Source of the DNA: JADJOY01 sp046331705 [NCBI: bacterium]
Lineage (GTDB): Bacteria > JADJOY01
DNA: 64,000 nucleotides
NCBI GenBank assembly: GCA_046331705.1
Contig: JAXLQJ010000010.1
Location: 62,001-126,000, forward strand
Reading direction: 5' to 3'
Shown here in pieces: positions 48,617 to 58,604 of this stretch. The first letter of the stretch is position 1, and each line of letters starts with the position of its first letter. Below the pieces are notes generated by a model that worked only from the letters and a program-made list of their open reading frames with translations, was not told the DNA's origin and searched no databases. A program made the translations under genes and the position numbers.

Positions 48617-49246
48617 ATGGACGTGTTGATCGCCGAGGATGATGCATCGCTTCGTCAGACCCTCGTGGATCTGATCGCGCGCTGGCAGTTTCGCCCGATC
48701 GCCACCGCCAACGGCGCCGAAGCGGCCCGAATCCTGGTTGGGCCCGAGGCGCCACCCATCGCGATTCTCGACTGGAACATGCCCGGCATGACCGGGCTCG
48801 AAGTCTGCCGACTGGTACGGAGCCGCGGCCTCGCGACCCCGCCGTTTTTGTTGGTGCTCACCGCGCGTCAAGGCCACGACGCCGTCATGCAAGGTTTCGC
48901 CGCTGGCGCGGATGATTACATCGTCAAACCGTTCGTCGCGGACGAGCTCAGGGCGCGCATCCACGTGGGTGTGCGCATGGTCGAGCTGCGTCAAGCGCTC
49001 GCCGGTCGGGTGCGCGAGCTCGAAGCGGCGCTCGCCAAGGTGCGCACGCTGCAAGGGCTGCTGCCGGTCTGCGCTTGGTGCCGCAAGATCCGAAGCGATG
49101 CGCACTACTGGGAGTCGTTCGAGGCCTACCTCGCCGAGCACACCGACGCCACCGTGACCCACGGCATCTGCCCCGATTGCCAGAAGCGGATGGAGGCGGA
49201 GGCCGTCGCGGACGCCCTGGCGGGCCCCGAACGCGCGCACGGCTGA
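48617..49246 (+). CDS. Response regulator with C-terminal Cys-rich domain
   Basis: 209 residues. Receiver domain: acidic pocket EDD at 7-9, phosphoacceptor D52 (LDWNMPG), T82 (LTA), K104 (VKPF). After a helical linker (~115-150) comes a short domain with CAWCRKIRSD ... HYWESF ... HGICPDCQKR, the CxxC-CxxC motif also seen at the end of many deltaproteobacterial receivers and GAF/PAS proteins. It has no DNA-binding or enzymatic output domain. It starts 63 bases after the PHP gene and may be read from the same promoter. Confidence 0.85.
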   Translation: MDVLIAEDDASLRQTLVDLIARWQFRPIATANGAEAARILVGPEAPPIAILDWNMPGMTGLEVCRLVRSRGLATPPFLLVLTARQGHDAVMQGFAAGADDYIVKPFVADELRARIHVGVRMVELRQALAGRVRELEAALAKVRTLQGLLPVCAWCRKIRSDAHYWESFEAYLAEHTDATVTHGICPDCQKRMEAEAVADALAGPERAHG

Positions 49247-49339
49247 TTCGGGCGCGGCGTCGCGGCGCGAGAGCGGATCGAGCGCGCTCGCCCGGCAGCA
49301 GTCGGATCGCGGTCTCGTGGCAGTCGCCGCGCTGTCGAT

Positions 49340-50843
49340 TCAGCTCGACAGCTCCCAGCGCGTGAAGGCGATCCAGGAGGAAGCGACGCTGAGCGCGAGC
49401 GTCGCCAGCGCCAGAGCCACGAGCCAGCTCGACGGCAGGAAGCAGGGCGCGCCCGCCGAGCCGAGCGATGCCGCGCTCGCCAGGATGGTCAGTGCCACCG
49501 CGCCCAGGGAGCCGAAGAGGGTCCCGACGAGGTTGAACGGCTCGTGACGAAGCCAATGCCAGAGTGAGCCTCGGCCTTCGGGAACCGTCGCGAGCGCGAG
49601 CGTGCCCAGGGCAAGGCCAGCCACGCCCGTGAGCCCACCGCGCGCAACCGTCACCCACGGATCCAGGGGCACGACCCGCGCGAGACCGATCGCGATCTCG
49701 AGCGCGGCGAGCCCGCCGATGAGGGCCAACTGCGCGAGCAGGAAGCTCGCGCCGTGGACGGCGAATCGTGGACCGTCCGACGGGCCGGGTGAAGACGAAC
49801 TCCCACATCGCCGTCGAGTGGCGTCGGGAGCGCGATGAATCGGCGTTCCCAAACACGGCGAGCGCGATGGCAATCGAAGCAGAGGGGACGCAGATCCAGG
49901 CCGCGACGAGTGGGCGCTGACGCGAGCTGCAGGTGAGCGCGAGAGCGATGATCAGCCCGAGAAGCAAAGGCGCGAGCGCCACGACCCATCGCGCGCCGCC
50001 CTCGATGAGCGCATGAGCCCACGCGCGCCAAGGCTGGCTCGCCGTCGCGTGTGACAGCCGGCGCGAACGGACGGCGCCCGCCGCGTCCCTTGGCCGTGGC
50101 GCCGGAGAGCGCGGCGTCTTGTTCCGGGTCGTCGGGTCGAGTTCGACCAGCTCGGACGTGATCGAGCGATGCGAGAGGACCGTCAGCAGCGCGAGAACCA
50201 CCGCCAGCGCCGCCCAGCGCAGCGGGGTGGTCGGAAGCGCCGCGCGGAACCGCGGTACGACGTCGACGAAGAACCATCGCGGCCGAAGCCAGTCGATGAG
50301 TCCTGTGGCCGCCACGCCGACCCAAGTCAGCCCGGTCGCCAGGTCTCGCCGCTGGGTGATGGTGCGCGTCAAGGCGCTGTAGCCCAGGCCGCCCGCCAGC
50401 AGGAGCGATGGCAGGATTGCCGCCGCGTCGACGCGCAGGTGACCATCGTCCCCCCACACGGGCGAGAACGGGTTCACCAGTGCACCGCATGCGGTGAGAG
50501 CCCAGACGGCGATCATCAACGACCAATCGGCGCGGTATCGAGCTCGAACGATCGCGTCGCGTGCGACGCCGTGACTGGGGAGGTATTCGCCGATGGCAGC
50601 GAGCGCCCCGTGCCGAAATCCCCACGAACGCGCGGCAATGTGAAGACTGCCGATGTATGCCCACAACAGCGCGGACGGCTTCGCTGCGACGAACGTGAAG
50701 GTGAGTCCGCCCAGCAAGACGATGAGTTGCGTCTTGGATCGACCGGGAACGAGTCGTGCCCACTCCCATCGCCACAGGGCTCGACGCACGTGGCGCTCGG
50801 GATCGATCACGCGCTCACCTCGAAGCGCCGCATGCACGGCCAC
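49340..50843 (-). pseudogene. ABC-2-type transporter permease, frameshifted
   Basis: Two overlapping frames together encode one membrane protein. The first (from GTG 50843) has about 8 hydrophobic segments and ends near MWEFVFTRPVGRSTIR. One base around 49760 must be removed to continue into VHGASFLLAQLALIGG and the remaining helices, which end at 49340. Weak Shine-Dalgarnos make the start uncertain (GTG at 50807 also possible). The upstream neighbour is an ABC ATPase gene that is itself frameshifted. A sequencing error is possible, as is genuine decay. Confidence 0.65.
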
Positions 50844-50861
50844 TCGACGCGCCGGACGGTC

Positions 50862-51756
50862 TCATCCACGGCGCGCCTGCACGAAATCGATGAAGATCTC
50901 TTCGAGGCCGACGGGCTGCGCTTCGAGCTGCGCGGTGGGGAGGCGCTGCTGGATCGCGCTGAGCGTGCTGGCGTCGAAGTGGTCGACGGCGGCGGTCCAG
51001 CGGCGCGGGCCGTTGCGGCGCACCGACAGCACGCCCGGGATGTCGAGCTTCGGCACCTCGCGATCGAGTTCGATGTGGACGTGCCGCACCGATTCGTAGA
51101 GCGCGTCGATCGGGCGCTCGACCACCAGCGCGCCCGCCTCGATGATCCCCACGTGGGTGGCGATGCGCTCGACGTCCGAGAAGATGTGGGAAGCGAAGAG
51201 CAAGCGTGTGCGACTCGTCGGCCAGCAGCTCGAAGAGGATGTCGAGGAACTCGCGGCGGACCACCACGTCGAGCCCGCCGCCGGGCTCGTCGAGGATCAG
51301 CAGCTCGGGGCGGGGGCAGAGCGCCAGCAAGAGCCCGAGCCGTCGCTTCATTCCGGTGGAGAGTGTGGAGATCTTGGGATCGAGCGGTAGCTCGAGCCGT
51401 CTTACGAGGTGCGCCTCGTAGGCTCGATCCCATTTCGCGTAGAGCGCGGCCGTGAGCTCGATGAGCTGGCCCACGCGCATCCACGGATAGAGCTCGAGCG
51501 TTTCCGAGAAATAGCCGATCCGCTGCTTGATCGCCGTGGGCGCCGTCCACGGATCGTGGTCGAAGACCCGGGCCGTCCCTGCGCTCGGTCGAATGAGCCC
51601 CATGAGCACGCGGATGGCCGTGGATTTCCCGGCGCCGTTGCGGCCGAGGAGCGCGTAGACCGTGCCGGGTGCGACCGTGAGATTCAGGTCCCGCAACGCC
51701 TCGACGTGGCCGAACGAACGGCACAACCCGACCGTCTCCACCACCTGAGCGCTCAT
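50862..51756 (-). pseudogene. ABC transporter ATP-binding protein, frameshifted
   Basis: The N-terminal half is intact: Walker A GRNGAGKST, signature STGMKRRLG, Walker B LLILDEPGGGLD. At about 51204 the frame slips by one base. The following LLFASHIFSDVERIATHVGI (H-loop and C-terminal part) lies in the next frame and ends at 50862. It closely follows a YtrA-type GntR gene (ATGA overlap) and precedes a permease, the classic YtrA operon order. Confidence 0.7.
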
Positions 51757-52160
51757 CGGCTGCCTCCTCGAGCCCGCTCGCGAGCGAACCGGGCGAACGC
51801 CGTCGCGACGGCGGATTGCGTGGCGTCGAGATCGAAGCCCAAGTGGTACGCCTCGACGGCGAGAAGCTCCGCGGCTTCCGCGAGCATCTCGCGGCGGGCG
51901 CGCGCGTCGTGCTCGGGCAGTGCGTCTGCGACGAACGTCCCCGTACCGCGTCTCGTGACGACCACGCCCATGTGCTCGAGCTCGCCGTAGGCCTTCACCA
52001 CCGTGAGCGGGTTCACGCCGAGCTGCTGGGACAGCTCGCGCACCGATGGAATCGGGTCGCCGGGCGCGAGCCGGCCGGTCGCGATCGCCGCTCGCACCTG
52101 GCGGACGATCTGGCGGTAGATGGGCAGGCCGCTGAGTGGTTGGAGTCGGACGACGAGCAT
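51753..52160 (-). CDS. GntR-family regulator, YtrA type
   Basis: 135 residues, the short YtrA form. The winged helix has LPIYRQIVRQVRAAIATGRL, DPIPSVRELSQQLGVNPLTVVKAYGELE and the wing TRRGTGTFV. The short C-terminal helices are for dimerisation only; no ligand domain. YtrA proteins repress the ABC transporter genes behind them. Here the stop overlaps the ATPase start (ATGA), and a near-perfect palindrome lies just upstream of the ATG. Confidence 0.88.
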   Translation of the reverse strand: MLVVRLQPLSGLPIYRQIVRQVRAAIATGRLAPGDPIPSVRELSQQLGVNPLTVVKAYGELEHMGVVVTRRGTGTFVADALPEHDARARREMLAEAAELLAVEAYHLGFDLDATQSAVATAFARFARERARGGSR

Positions 52161-52171
52161 GGGATCGATAT

Positions 52172-52195
52172 GGTGTTCTAGATGACTAATACACC
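52172..52195 (-). promoter_or_regulatory. GntR/YtrA operator palindrome
   Basis: 24-bp symmetric site GGTGTTCTAG-ATGA-CTAATACACC: half sites GGTGTnnTAG and CTAnnACACC match at all specified positions. It lies 12-35 bases before the GntR start on the minus strand, where on the reverse strand TATTAG may act as a -10. It suits autoregulation of the GntR-ABC operon. Confidence 0.6.
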
Positions 52196-52341
52196 TCGTG
52201 TGCGCCTCCGTTCAAGGTCCACGCGCGTCGCGGTGGAGCGGCGGCGGGGTAGTCAGCCAGTCAGGCAATTGCCCGCGACGTGGCAGCGCGAGCACGCCGC
52301 GCCATGATGGGCGAACGTCAGGCCGACCGTGGGAGGTGCCG

Positions 52342-52650
52342 ATGCTCGAGCTGAGACCGACTTGCGAGCACTGCAACGTGGCGTTGCCGCCGGATTCGCG
52401 CGAGGCGCGGATCTGCTCGTACGAGTGCACGTTCTGCGCGCACTGTGTCGAGGTGCTGCTCGCGAACGTATGCCCGAACTGTGGTGGCGGGTTCGTGCCG
52501 CGACCGATCCGGCCGGCGCGCAACTGGAAGGGCGACAACTACCTCGGCAAGGACCCGGCGAGCACGAAGGTGAAGCATCGGCCGGTGGATCTCGCTGCGC
52601 ACGCGCGCTTCGTCGCCGAGCTGCGCGCGATTCCACCGCACGAGCGCTGA
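52342..52650 (+). CDS. DUF1272 zinc-ribbon-like protein
   Basis: 102 residues. The family pattern is complete: CEHCNVALPPDS, CSYECTFCAHCVE and CPNCGGGFVPRP, i.e. four Cys pairs for two zinc sites. A GGGAGG ribosome site precedes the ATG at 52342. DUF1272 proteins are uncharacterised. The ~45-residue tail after the zinc part is charged. It diverges from the GntR gene, with the operator palindrome about 150 bases upstream. Confidence 0.8.
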   Translation: MLELRPTCEHCNVALPPDSREARICSYECTFCAHCVEVLLANVCPNCGGGFVPRPIRPARNWKGDNYLGKDPASTKVKHRPVDLAAHARFVAELRAIPPHER

Positions 52651-52769
52651 ATGACCGGCCAAGCATTGGAGCGGAAACGGCTCCCGCCGGTCCGGGAACG
52701 CGCGGCGGGACTGGTTCCCCGCCCTCCGCCTGCTCGCTCTCATCGTTGGCCGATGACTTGGGACTCGCG

Positions 52770-53279
52770 GTGATTCGCATCCGTCGGGCGCGTGCGATCG
52801 ATCCGATCCTTCTCACGGGGCTCGGTGCGTCGCTGGTGGATGCCATCGAGAGTGGGGCTTCGGTGGGGTTCTTGGCGCCGCTCGAGCGCGACACGGCGTT
52901 TCGCTACTGGGCGCAGGTGTCGGCGAGCCTGGGCCACGGCCTCGTGCTTTGGGTCGCGGAAGGGGAGGGAGGTCGTGGGTTCGGTGCAGCTCGCGCTCTG
53001 TGAGCGCGAGAACGCGCGTCACCGAGCCGAGGTGCAGAAGCTCTTCGTGCTGCGTAGCGCGCGCGGGATTGGGATTCCTCGCGCTCGATGGAGACGGCCG
53101 AAGGACACGCGCGCGTCGCCGGCCGTACGCTGCTCGTGCTCGACACCCAGGCAGGCTCGGCGGCAGAGTCCGTGTACGACCACCTCGGTTGGAAGCGGGT
53201 CGGTGAGGTTCCTGCCTACGCCGCGGCGCTCGACGGCGCGCTGCGCGCGACCGCGTACTATTACAAGGAGCTCCGGTGA
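52770..53279 (+). pseudogene. GNAT acetyltransferase, two frameshifts
   Basis: Three frames join into one GNAT protein. Residues from GTG 52770 give VIRIRRARAIDPILLTGL up to VLWVAEGE. A shift within the G-rich run at 52961-52973 leads to VVGSVQLALCERENARHRAEVQKLFV and ARGIGI (acetyl-CoA loop). A second shift near 53075-53087 leads to METAEGHARV and the C-terminal YDHLGWKRVGEVPAYA, ending at 53279. The overlap with the next start (GTGA) shows the original operon structure. Decay or sequence errors in G-runs could explain it. Confidence 0.65.
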
Positions 53280-53803
53280 AGGAAGTGCTTCTGGCATTGG
53301 CTGCGGTGCTGGCGCCCGCGGACGGCGGCTTGGCGGAGGCCATCCGCGCCGCGATCGAGGCGCCGCAGCACTACGTCGAGACTCACGCCGCCACCGCCGA
53401 TCGACTCCAAGCCCTCGACGAGCCCGGCCGAAGGAAATGGCTGCCGTGGCTCGCGCTCGTCGATGAGCTGATCGCGCGCCATCGGGCCGTCGAGCTGGAT
53501 TGGAAGCTCGGCGCTGCGGACGTGATCTGGAATCTCGAGCAGCTCGCCGGCTACGCGGCGCTCTCCGACGCGCGCAAGGCGAGCATCACGGCGCAGCATT
53601 GCGAGGACACGACCCTCGATTGCTTGCGCGCGATCGCCAGGCTTCTCGGCGCGGATCAGCGAGTCCTCGCGGCCCTCGACATCGCGTCCGACTCGTACGT
53701 GCTGGTGCTGCTCTCGGACGCCGACTACGCGAAGGCGAGTCCGCTCGCGCACCGCGCCGGTTTCACGTTGAAGGACATTCGGACCTTCGATCCGAACGAG
53801 TAG
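53276..53803 (+). CDS. DUF6630-like protein of unknown function
   Basis: 175 residues from a GTG overlapping the GNAT stop. Helical, with a recognisable central part: LPWLALVDELIARH, VELDWKLGAADVIWNLEQL, and a C-terminal ...SDSYVLVLLSDADYAKASPLAHRAGF. This matches my memory of the DUF6630 family, sometimes found among immunity-like proteins, but I cannot confirm. No signal peptide. Frame intact, unlike its upstream neighbour. Confidence 0.6.
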   Translation: MKEVLLALAAVLAPADGGLAEAIRAAIEAPQHYVETHAATADRLQALDEPGRRKWLPWLALVDELIARHRAVELDWKLGAADVIWNLEQLAGYAALSDARKASITAQHCEDTTLDCLRAIARLLGADQRVLAALDIASDSYVLVLLSDADYAKASPLAHRAGFTLKDIRTFDPNE

Positions 53804-53880
53804 CCGCGCGGCGGCGACTCGCGCTCCCTATCGGTGTCGCTCGCCGCGCGGAATCGCGTAGAGTGCGCGCGGTATCGCCA

Positions 53881-55236
53881 ATGACTCGGCATCCCGCACG
53901 CATTCTCTGGTTCGCGTGTCTCGTGCACGTCGTCGCTGCCTCGGCGGCGCGCGCGGAAGCGACCGGCTTTCTCGATACCGGTTTCTTCTCCGACGGCAAG
54001 ATCACCGTGGCGCCCTCGGGAGGCGATCCGCACGCGAACGCGGTGGCCGCGGCGCCCGACGGCCGCGTCGTGATCGCCGGGACACGCTTCTTCGCGAATG
54101 GTCAGAGCACGCTCTTCTGGTATTCGTTGAGCGACACCGCAACCGGCACGATCTGCTCGCCGATCTCGCCCGGGGGTGGGCTCTTTGCCAGCGCCAACGC
54201 CGCGACGTTCGACTCCGATGGGCGCTTGGTCGTGGTCGGCACCGCGTCGTTCGCCGGCACCGGTTACGACGTTCTGATCCTTCGCTACCTGTATCCGGCG
54301 TGCACGCTCGATTCGTCGTTCAGCGGCGACGGTGTCTACACCGTCGGGCTCAATCAGGCGGAGCACCTGAGCGACGTGGCGATCGACGGTCAAGATCGGA
54401 TCGTCGCCGCCGGCGACATTCTCGACGGATCCTCCAACCAGCGACTGCTCGTCCTGCGCTTGCAGATCAACGGCACGCCGGACACGTCCTTCAGCGGCGA
54501 TGGCCGGTTCGACCTCGATTGGGGCGCCGGCGCGGACTTCGGGCAAGTCGTGATCCAGGACGATGGCAAGATCGTCGCAGGCGGCACGATCGATGGCGGT
54601 GCGCTCGGTACCGTGTTCGCGGTGGTGCGGCTCACGAGCGGCGGCGTCCTCGATTCGACGTTCAGCGGCGACGGCGCGCTCGCGTTCGATTTCCCGTATG
54701 GCGAGGACGATCGTTTGACCGATCTCGCGATCGACCCGGTGACCGGGCGAGTGCTCGCGGCGGGTGCGTCCGACGACGCCGATACGGGTACCACGCGCTC
54801 GGCGGTGGCGCGGCTCACCAGCACCGGCACCCTCGACAGTACGTTCGACGGCGACGGCGTGTGGGTGGACAACGTGTACGACGTCGAGGCGATGGCGTCG
54901 ATCGTCCCGCAGAGCGACGGACGCATCCTGCTCGCGGGGGACGCGGCGAACGTCGGTGCGGACCGGAACTTCTTCGCCTACCGGCTCGACCACGACGGTG
55001 GCGTGGACTCCGGATTCGGTTTCTTCGGTGTATCGGAGGTGGCGTTCGACCTCGGTGGTGTCGACGACGATCTCGGGCTCGCGGGTGGTCTTCAGGCCGG
55101 CAAGCTCGTGATCGCGGGGAGCGCCGAAACCGCCGGCGAAACCCAGGCCGCCGTCGCGCGGCTGTGGAGCAGCTTCATCTTCGCCGACGGCTTCGAGCGC
55201 GGCTCCACGCGCACCTGGCTCTCGACCGCGCCTTGA
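53881..55236 (+). CDS. Secreted delta-60 repeat protein
   Basis: 451 residues. Signal peptide ends near residue 25 (AARA). Repeats of ~55 residues follow the delta-60 pattern: LDSSFSGDGVYTV, PDTSFSGDGRFDLD, LDSTFSGDGALAFD, LDSTFDGDGVWVDN, each with an IAAGD/VLAAG strand. These build a propeller-like structure found in secreted proteins. The C-terminus has the FADGFERGSTRTW motif, common at the end of such surface proteins and possibly a sorting signal. Function unknown. Confidence 0.8.
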   Translation: MTRHPARILWFACLVHVVAASAARAEATGFLDTGFFSDGKITVAPSGGDPHANAVAAAPDGRVVIAGTRFFANGQSTLFWYSLSDTATGTICSPISPGGGLFASANAATFDSDGRLVVVGTASFAGTGYDVLILRYLYPACTLDSSFSGDGVYTVGLNQAEHLSDVAIDGQDRIVAAGDILDGSSNQRLLVLRLQINGTPDTSFSGDGRFDLDWGAGADFGQVVIQDDGKIVAGGTIDGGALGTVFAVVRLTSGGVLDSTFSGDGALAFDFPYGEDDRLTDLAIDPVTGRVLAAGASDDADTGTTRSAVARLTSTGTLDSTFDGDGVWVDNVYDVEAMASIVPQSDGRILLAGDAANVGADRNFFAYRLDHDGGVDSGFGFFGVSEVAFDLGGVDDDLGLAGGLQAGKLVIAGSAETAGETQAAVARLWSSFIFADGFERGSTRTWLSTAP

Positions 55237-55347
55237 CAGGACGAGTGTCCGTCACGCCGAGAGCGGCTCGCATGGAGCGCGGCCGCTCCGTCGGCCGCCC
55301 GCGAGCCTTCGCGGCGGAAACACGTACACGACGCAATCGCGCCGCGC

Positions 55348-56009
55348 TCACACCGGCTTGGCGAGGATCAGCTCGGACGGAAATCCGAGCTGGGTCACGA
55401 TCTCGCGTGTCGCGATGGTGAATCCCGCCTGTTCGAGCGCCGACGTGAGCGCCACCGGACGGCAGCCGCCGAGCAGTCGCGGCGCACGACGATAGAGCCA
55501 CAGATACGCCGCCCTCCTGCGGGGCGGCGGCTCGGCCATGTTCACGAGCACCAGGCGGCCGGTCGAGCGCAGCACCCGACGCAGCTCGGCGAGAACGCGC
55601 GCGATCCCCGCGGCCGGCATCAGATCGAGCATGTAGGAGTTGAGCACCAGATCGAACGAGGCGTTGGCGAACGGCAACGCGCACGCGTCCGCGCGATCGA
55701 GAGCGCGTGCTTGCCCGGCAGCCCGCGCACCTTGCGGCGCGCGCGCTCGAGCATCGCCGGCGTGAGGTCCACACCTTCGGTCCTGCCGTGCGGGTTCGCG
55801 TGGACCAGCGTCTCGAACGCGAGCCCGGTGCCCACGGCCACCTCCAGCACGTGCTCGCCGTCGCGGACGTGGGCCACGGCCAGCTCGCGCGCTCTCGATT
55901 CGGTGAGCCGCGCCCAGAAGTCGTACATCGGCGCCAGCCGCGTGTAGATCTTCGGGATCTCCTCCGGCGGAACGCCGGCAGGCTCCAGCGCACTGGCGAG
56001 CGTGGTCAC
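55348..56009 (-). pseudogene. SAM-dependent methyltransferase, frameshifted
   Basis: Class I methyltransferase split by one frameshift near 55697. The first part (GTG 56009) has YTRLAPMYDFWARLTESRAR and motif I VLEVAVGTGLAFET. The rest, in another frame, continues DRADACALPFANASFDLVLNSYMLD, PPRRRAAYLWLYRRAPR and ends at 55348. UbiE/Coq5-like overall. Its start GTG overlaps the stop of the upstream degenerate gene (GTGA). A single-base difference would restore it. Confidence 0.65.
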
Positions 56010-56730
56010 GGTTGCGATTTGGCTGGCGCCGCGGGCGGCGGCACGACGATGGCTTCCAGCACCAGGTCGGCGACCCAGCGGCCGTCAGCCTCGGGCACGA
56101 GCACGCAGCACCGCCGACGTTGGCGGCGTAGTACGTGCGGCGGACCGCGCGAGCCGGCTTGTCACCGTGCGCCGGTTCGGATGTCTCGATCAGCACGGCG
56201 TTCTCGAACGACCCCGCTGGAGTGATCACGCGCGCGGCCAGGGTCGGCCGAGTGAGCCGGCCATGCAGAACGCGCAGCGACAGGCCGAGGTCGTCGGCTC
56301 CGTCGAGCCAGCGAACTTTGCGCGATCGTCGGCGGTATCGCGGGGATCTCCCGTGGTGTCGCGCCACACCGAACGATTGGCTGCCACAGCACGCCATCCG
56401 TGCAGAGGAAGTACCGGCCTGCGTCGAGATCGAAGGCATGGGTTGCCGGATCGCCCGTGCCGACCTCCGAGCTCTTTGCAAGGGGAACGATCTCGATTCG
56501 AGCGAATGACAGGATGAGGCACGATCCGCTGGATCGTGTCGGGTGGAAGCACGACGCGTTCGACAAGCGTTCCACGCTTGGCGTCGCGATAGAGCCAGGA
56601 TCTTCCCAGGTGCTCGAATGGCAGCAGTATCTGCGTTCCCACTGATCCCGCGGGAAGCGGTTCGAGGGGAGCCGATCTCTGCGGCGACGGGATCGCGCGC
56701 GCAGGACAGTGCAGCGAGGTTCTGGGCGTC
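56006..56730 (-). pseudogene. Degenerate secreted-protein gene, R1 copy
   Basis: Boundaries approximate. Coding pieces in alternating frames (VGTQILLPFEHLGRSWLYRD, then DLDAGRYFLCTDGVLWQP, then LDGADDLGLSLRVLHGRL and ITPAGSFENAVLIETSEPAHG) give one gene with at least three frameshifts. The end, RRTYYAANVG and DGRWVADLVLEAIVVPPP, matches the C-terminus of the other copies at 56.8, 58.6 and 60.7 kb. The last part, 56059-56152, is nearly identical in DNA to 60695-60790. Confidence 0.5.
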
Positions 56731-57481
56731 CGGCAAGCTGTCCGAATGGACCATCACCGTTGCTGGCTTCGCCTCGTAGGATTCGAGCTCGAGATCCGTG
56801 ATCCAGGTGCCGGTGGCGTTCTGCGTTGTTCGAGCACGGGGCCGACGTTTGCGGCGTAGAAGACGCGCCGTGCGGGCGGCGCGCAGGTTGGATCGGCGTG
56901 CTCTCGACCACCGCCGTGACCGGAAATCTCCCGGCGATGACCTCGACGAATGCTTTGCCGAGCACGCGATAGCGCGTATCGAGCCCGACCGGGCCCGTTT
57001 CCTCTTCCCGCGCTTGAGCAGGTCTACGTCGTTCGACGTGTCGTCCCAACTCAGCCCGGTGTGCAGCGGAAATTCGGTGGAAACCACACGCGCGGCGGAA
57101 GGTCTCCGGGCGTCACTCGCGCCAGGATCGCGCCAGTCGAGCGCATGACGTACCCATCGGCGCACAGCCATCCACCGTGAGCACTCGCTCGCGTCCCCAG
57201 CACCGTCGGTGCCGATCGCCACCGTCGCGGCGCCGCGCTCGTAGTGATGCCGTCGAGCATGTGGTCGATGCACTCGTAGTCCCCACTTCCGGATCTCGCG
57301 CCGCACCCGCGTCCCGTCAAGGCGCACGTAGCTCCGTGCGGCCAATCGGATCGACCGGGAAGGCCTCATGACATCCCCTGCACAGCCGGTAACTCCGCGA
57401 TCGGCCCCACCGTCGCGGCGTACGCCTATCCGCCGTGCTGGTCACGGCCAAGGCGAGCGCAAGCACGAGCACACGAATCAC
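56731..57481 (-). pseudogene. Degenerate secreted-protein gene, R2 copy
   Basis: Boundaries approximate; GTG at 57481 is the likely old start, with a signal-peptide-like RVLVLALALAVTS. Fragments in different frames align with the intact R3 copy: EAFPVDPIGRT, VRLDGTRVRREIRKWG, YERGAATVAIGTDGAGD, RWVRHALDWRDPG, FPLHTGLSWDDTSNDVD, RYRVLGKAFVEVIAGRFPV and TAVVESTPIQP. At least five frameshifts. DNA of 56841-57420 is clearly similar to 58628-59215. Confidence 0.55.
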
Positions 57482-57656
57482 GCCCCGAGCGTACGCCAAT
57501 CCGTGCCTCGCCGCGCGGCTTGGCGTATGCGGAAAGTGTGTTGCCGATCTCTCTTCCGCGGCACGCCGTGACGGCGTGCACAGCGGCGAGTTCTTTCGGG
57601 TCGGTGGCGGGCTCGGCGCACCATGCGCGTGCTCGGCGATTCCGCGCGCCGGCCCG

Positions 57657-58604
57657 ATGCTTGCTCTGCTCGCGCTTCTCGAGGGCAAGCGGCCATCGCG
57701 CGAGCATCCAGTCGTTCTCTTCACCCTGGCTGCGCTGGCGACGGCGGGTCGCGCAGCCGATGATGGCCGATGTGGGAGGAACCCAACGCACGCACCAGAG
57801 CACGGAGTCGGTCCCACCGCCGGCGCCGACGACGGCAACGTGGTTCGCCGCGATCTCGGCTGCGAGCTGAGCGTGAACACCGCAGCGACCATCGACTCCG
57901 CCGGCAATCTGTTTTTGGAACGTGGGGCGCAGTTCGCACCGACGGCGCAGTTGCCGACTTCGGACATCACCCATTGGACCAAGTTCGACGGCCGGGTCCA
58001 TGGGCTCACGTGGGATCTCGGCGCCGAGCTCTGGCCCGCGTTCGATCCCAACCCGGTGCCGCTTTGCTACTCGTACGACCCGGTCGCGAAGACCTGTGGA
58101 CGGGGCCACTTGAACAGCTTCAACGGCACCGTCGGGCTGCGCCGGCGGCTCGGCCCCGACAGCGTGCTCTACGTCGGGCGCGGGTACGGGAACCTCTACG
58201 CCATCGATCCGGTGCAGGGGCGTGCTGTGGTCGTTCCGCACGTTCAACCCGTGGACCCGGTGGATCCCGAAGGCGGCGGGCCATTCCGCCGCCGCTCATG
58301 CACGACGGCGTCGTCTGTTTCGCCACGTGGGTGCCGAGCGACATCGACAACGCCCAATGGGGACGAACGCCATCGGCGTCGACATCGCCGAGGGCTTCGT
58401 TCTGGCGCTATCCGAGCACCGAGGCGAGCCTTGCGGGTGAGCCGTTCGTCGCGGCACCAATTCGTTCACCCGCGGAAATCGTTCGTCTACTTCGCGTCGT
58501 TCGCGGACTTCGTCGACGGCGCGCTTCACGCGCAAGCACCTTTCGCGTTCCACACGCTACCGACCTCGGCGCCGGAGAGCCAGCGGATTGCGTGGATCCG
58601 CTGA
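57657..58604 (+). pseudogene. PQQ-like beta-propeller protein, degenerate
   Basis: The main frame (ATG 57657) encodes NVVRRDLGCELSVNTAATID, LFLERGAQFAPTAQL, YDPVAKTCGRGHLNSFNGTV and GYGNLYAIDPVQGR, propeller-blade-like sequence. Past 58220 the reading frame changes at least twice (WSFRTFNPWT, PPLMHDGVVCFATWVPSDI, YPSTEASLAGEPFVAA) before ending RIAWIR at 58604. Its 3' end overlaps the antisense 3' end of the R3 gene. A damaged gene for a secreted propeller protein. Confidence 0.55.

Noticed and set aside
50807-51724. Alternative long frame covering the ABC ATPase
   Set aside because: It lacks the Walker and signature motifs, which lie in the frame that starts at 51756.
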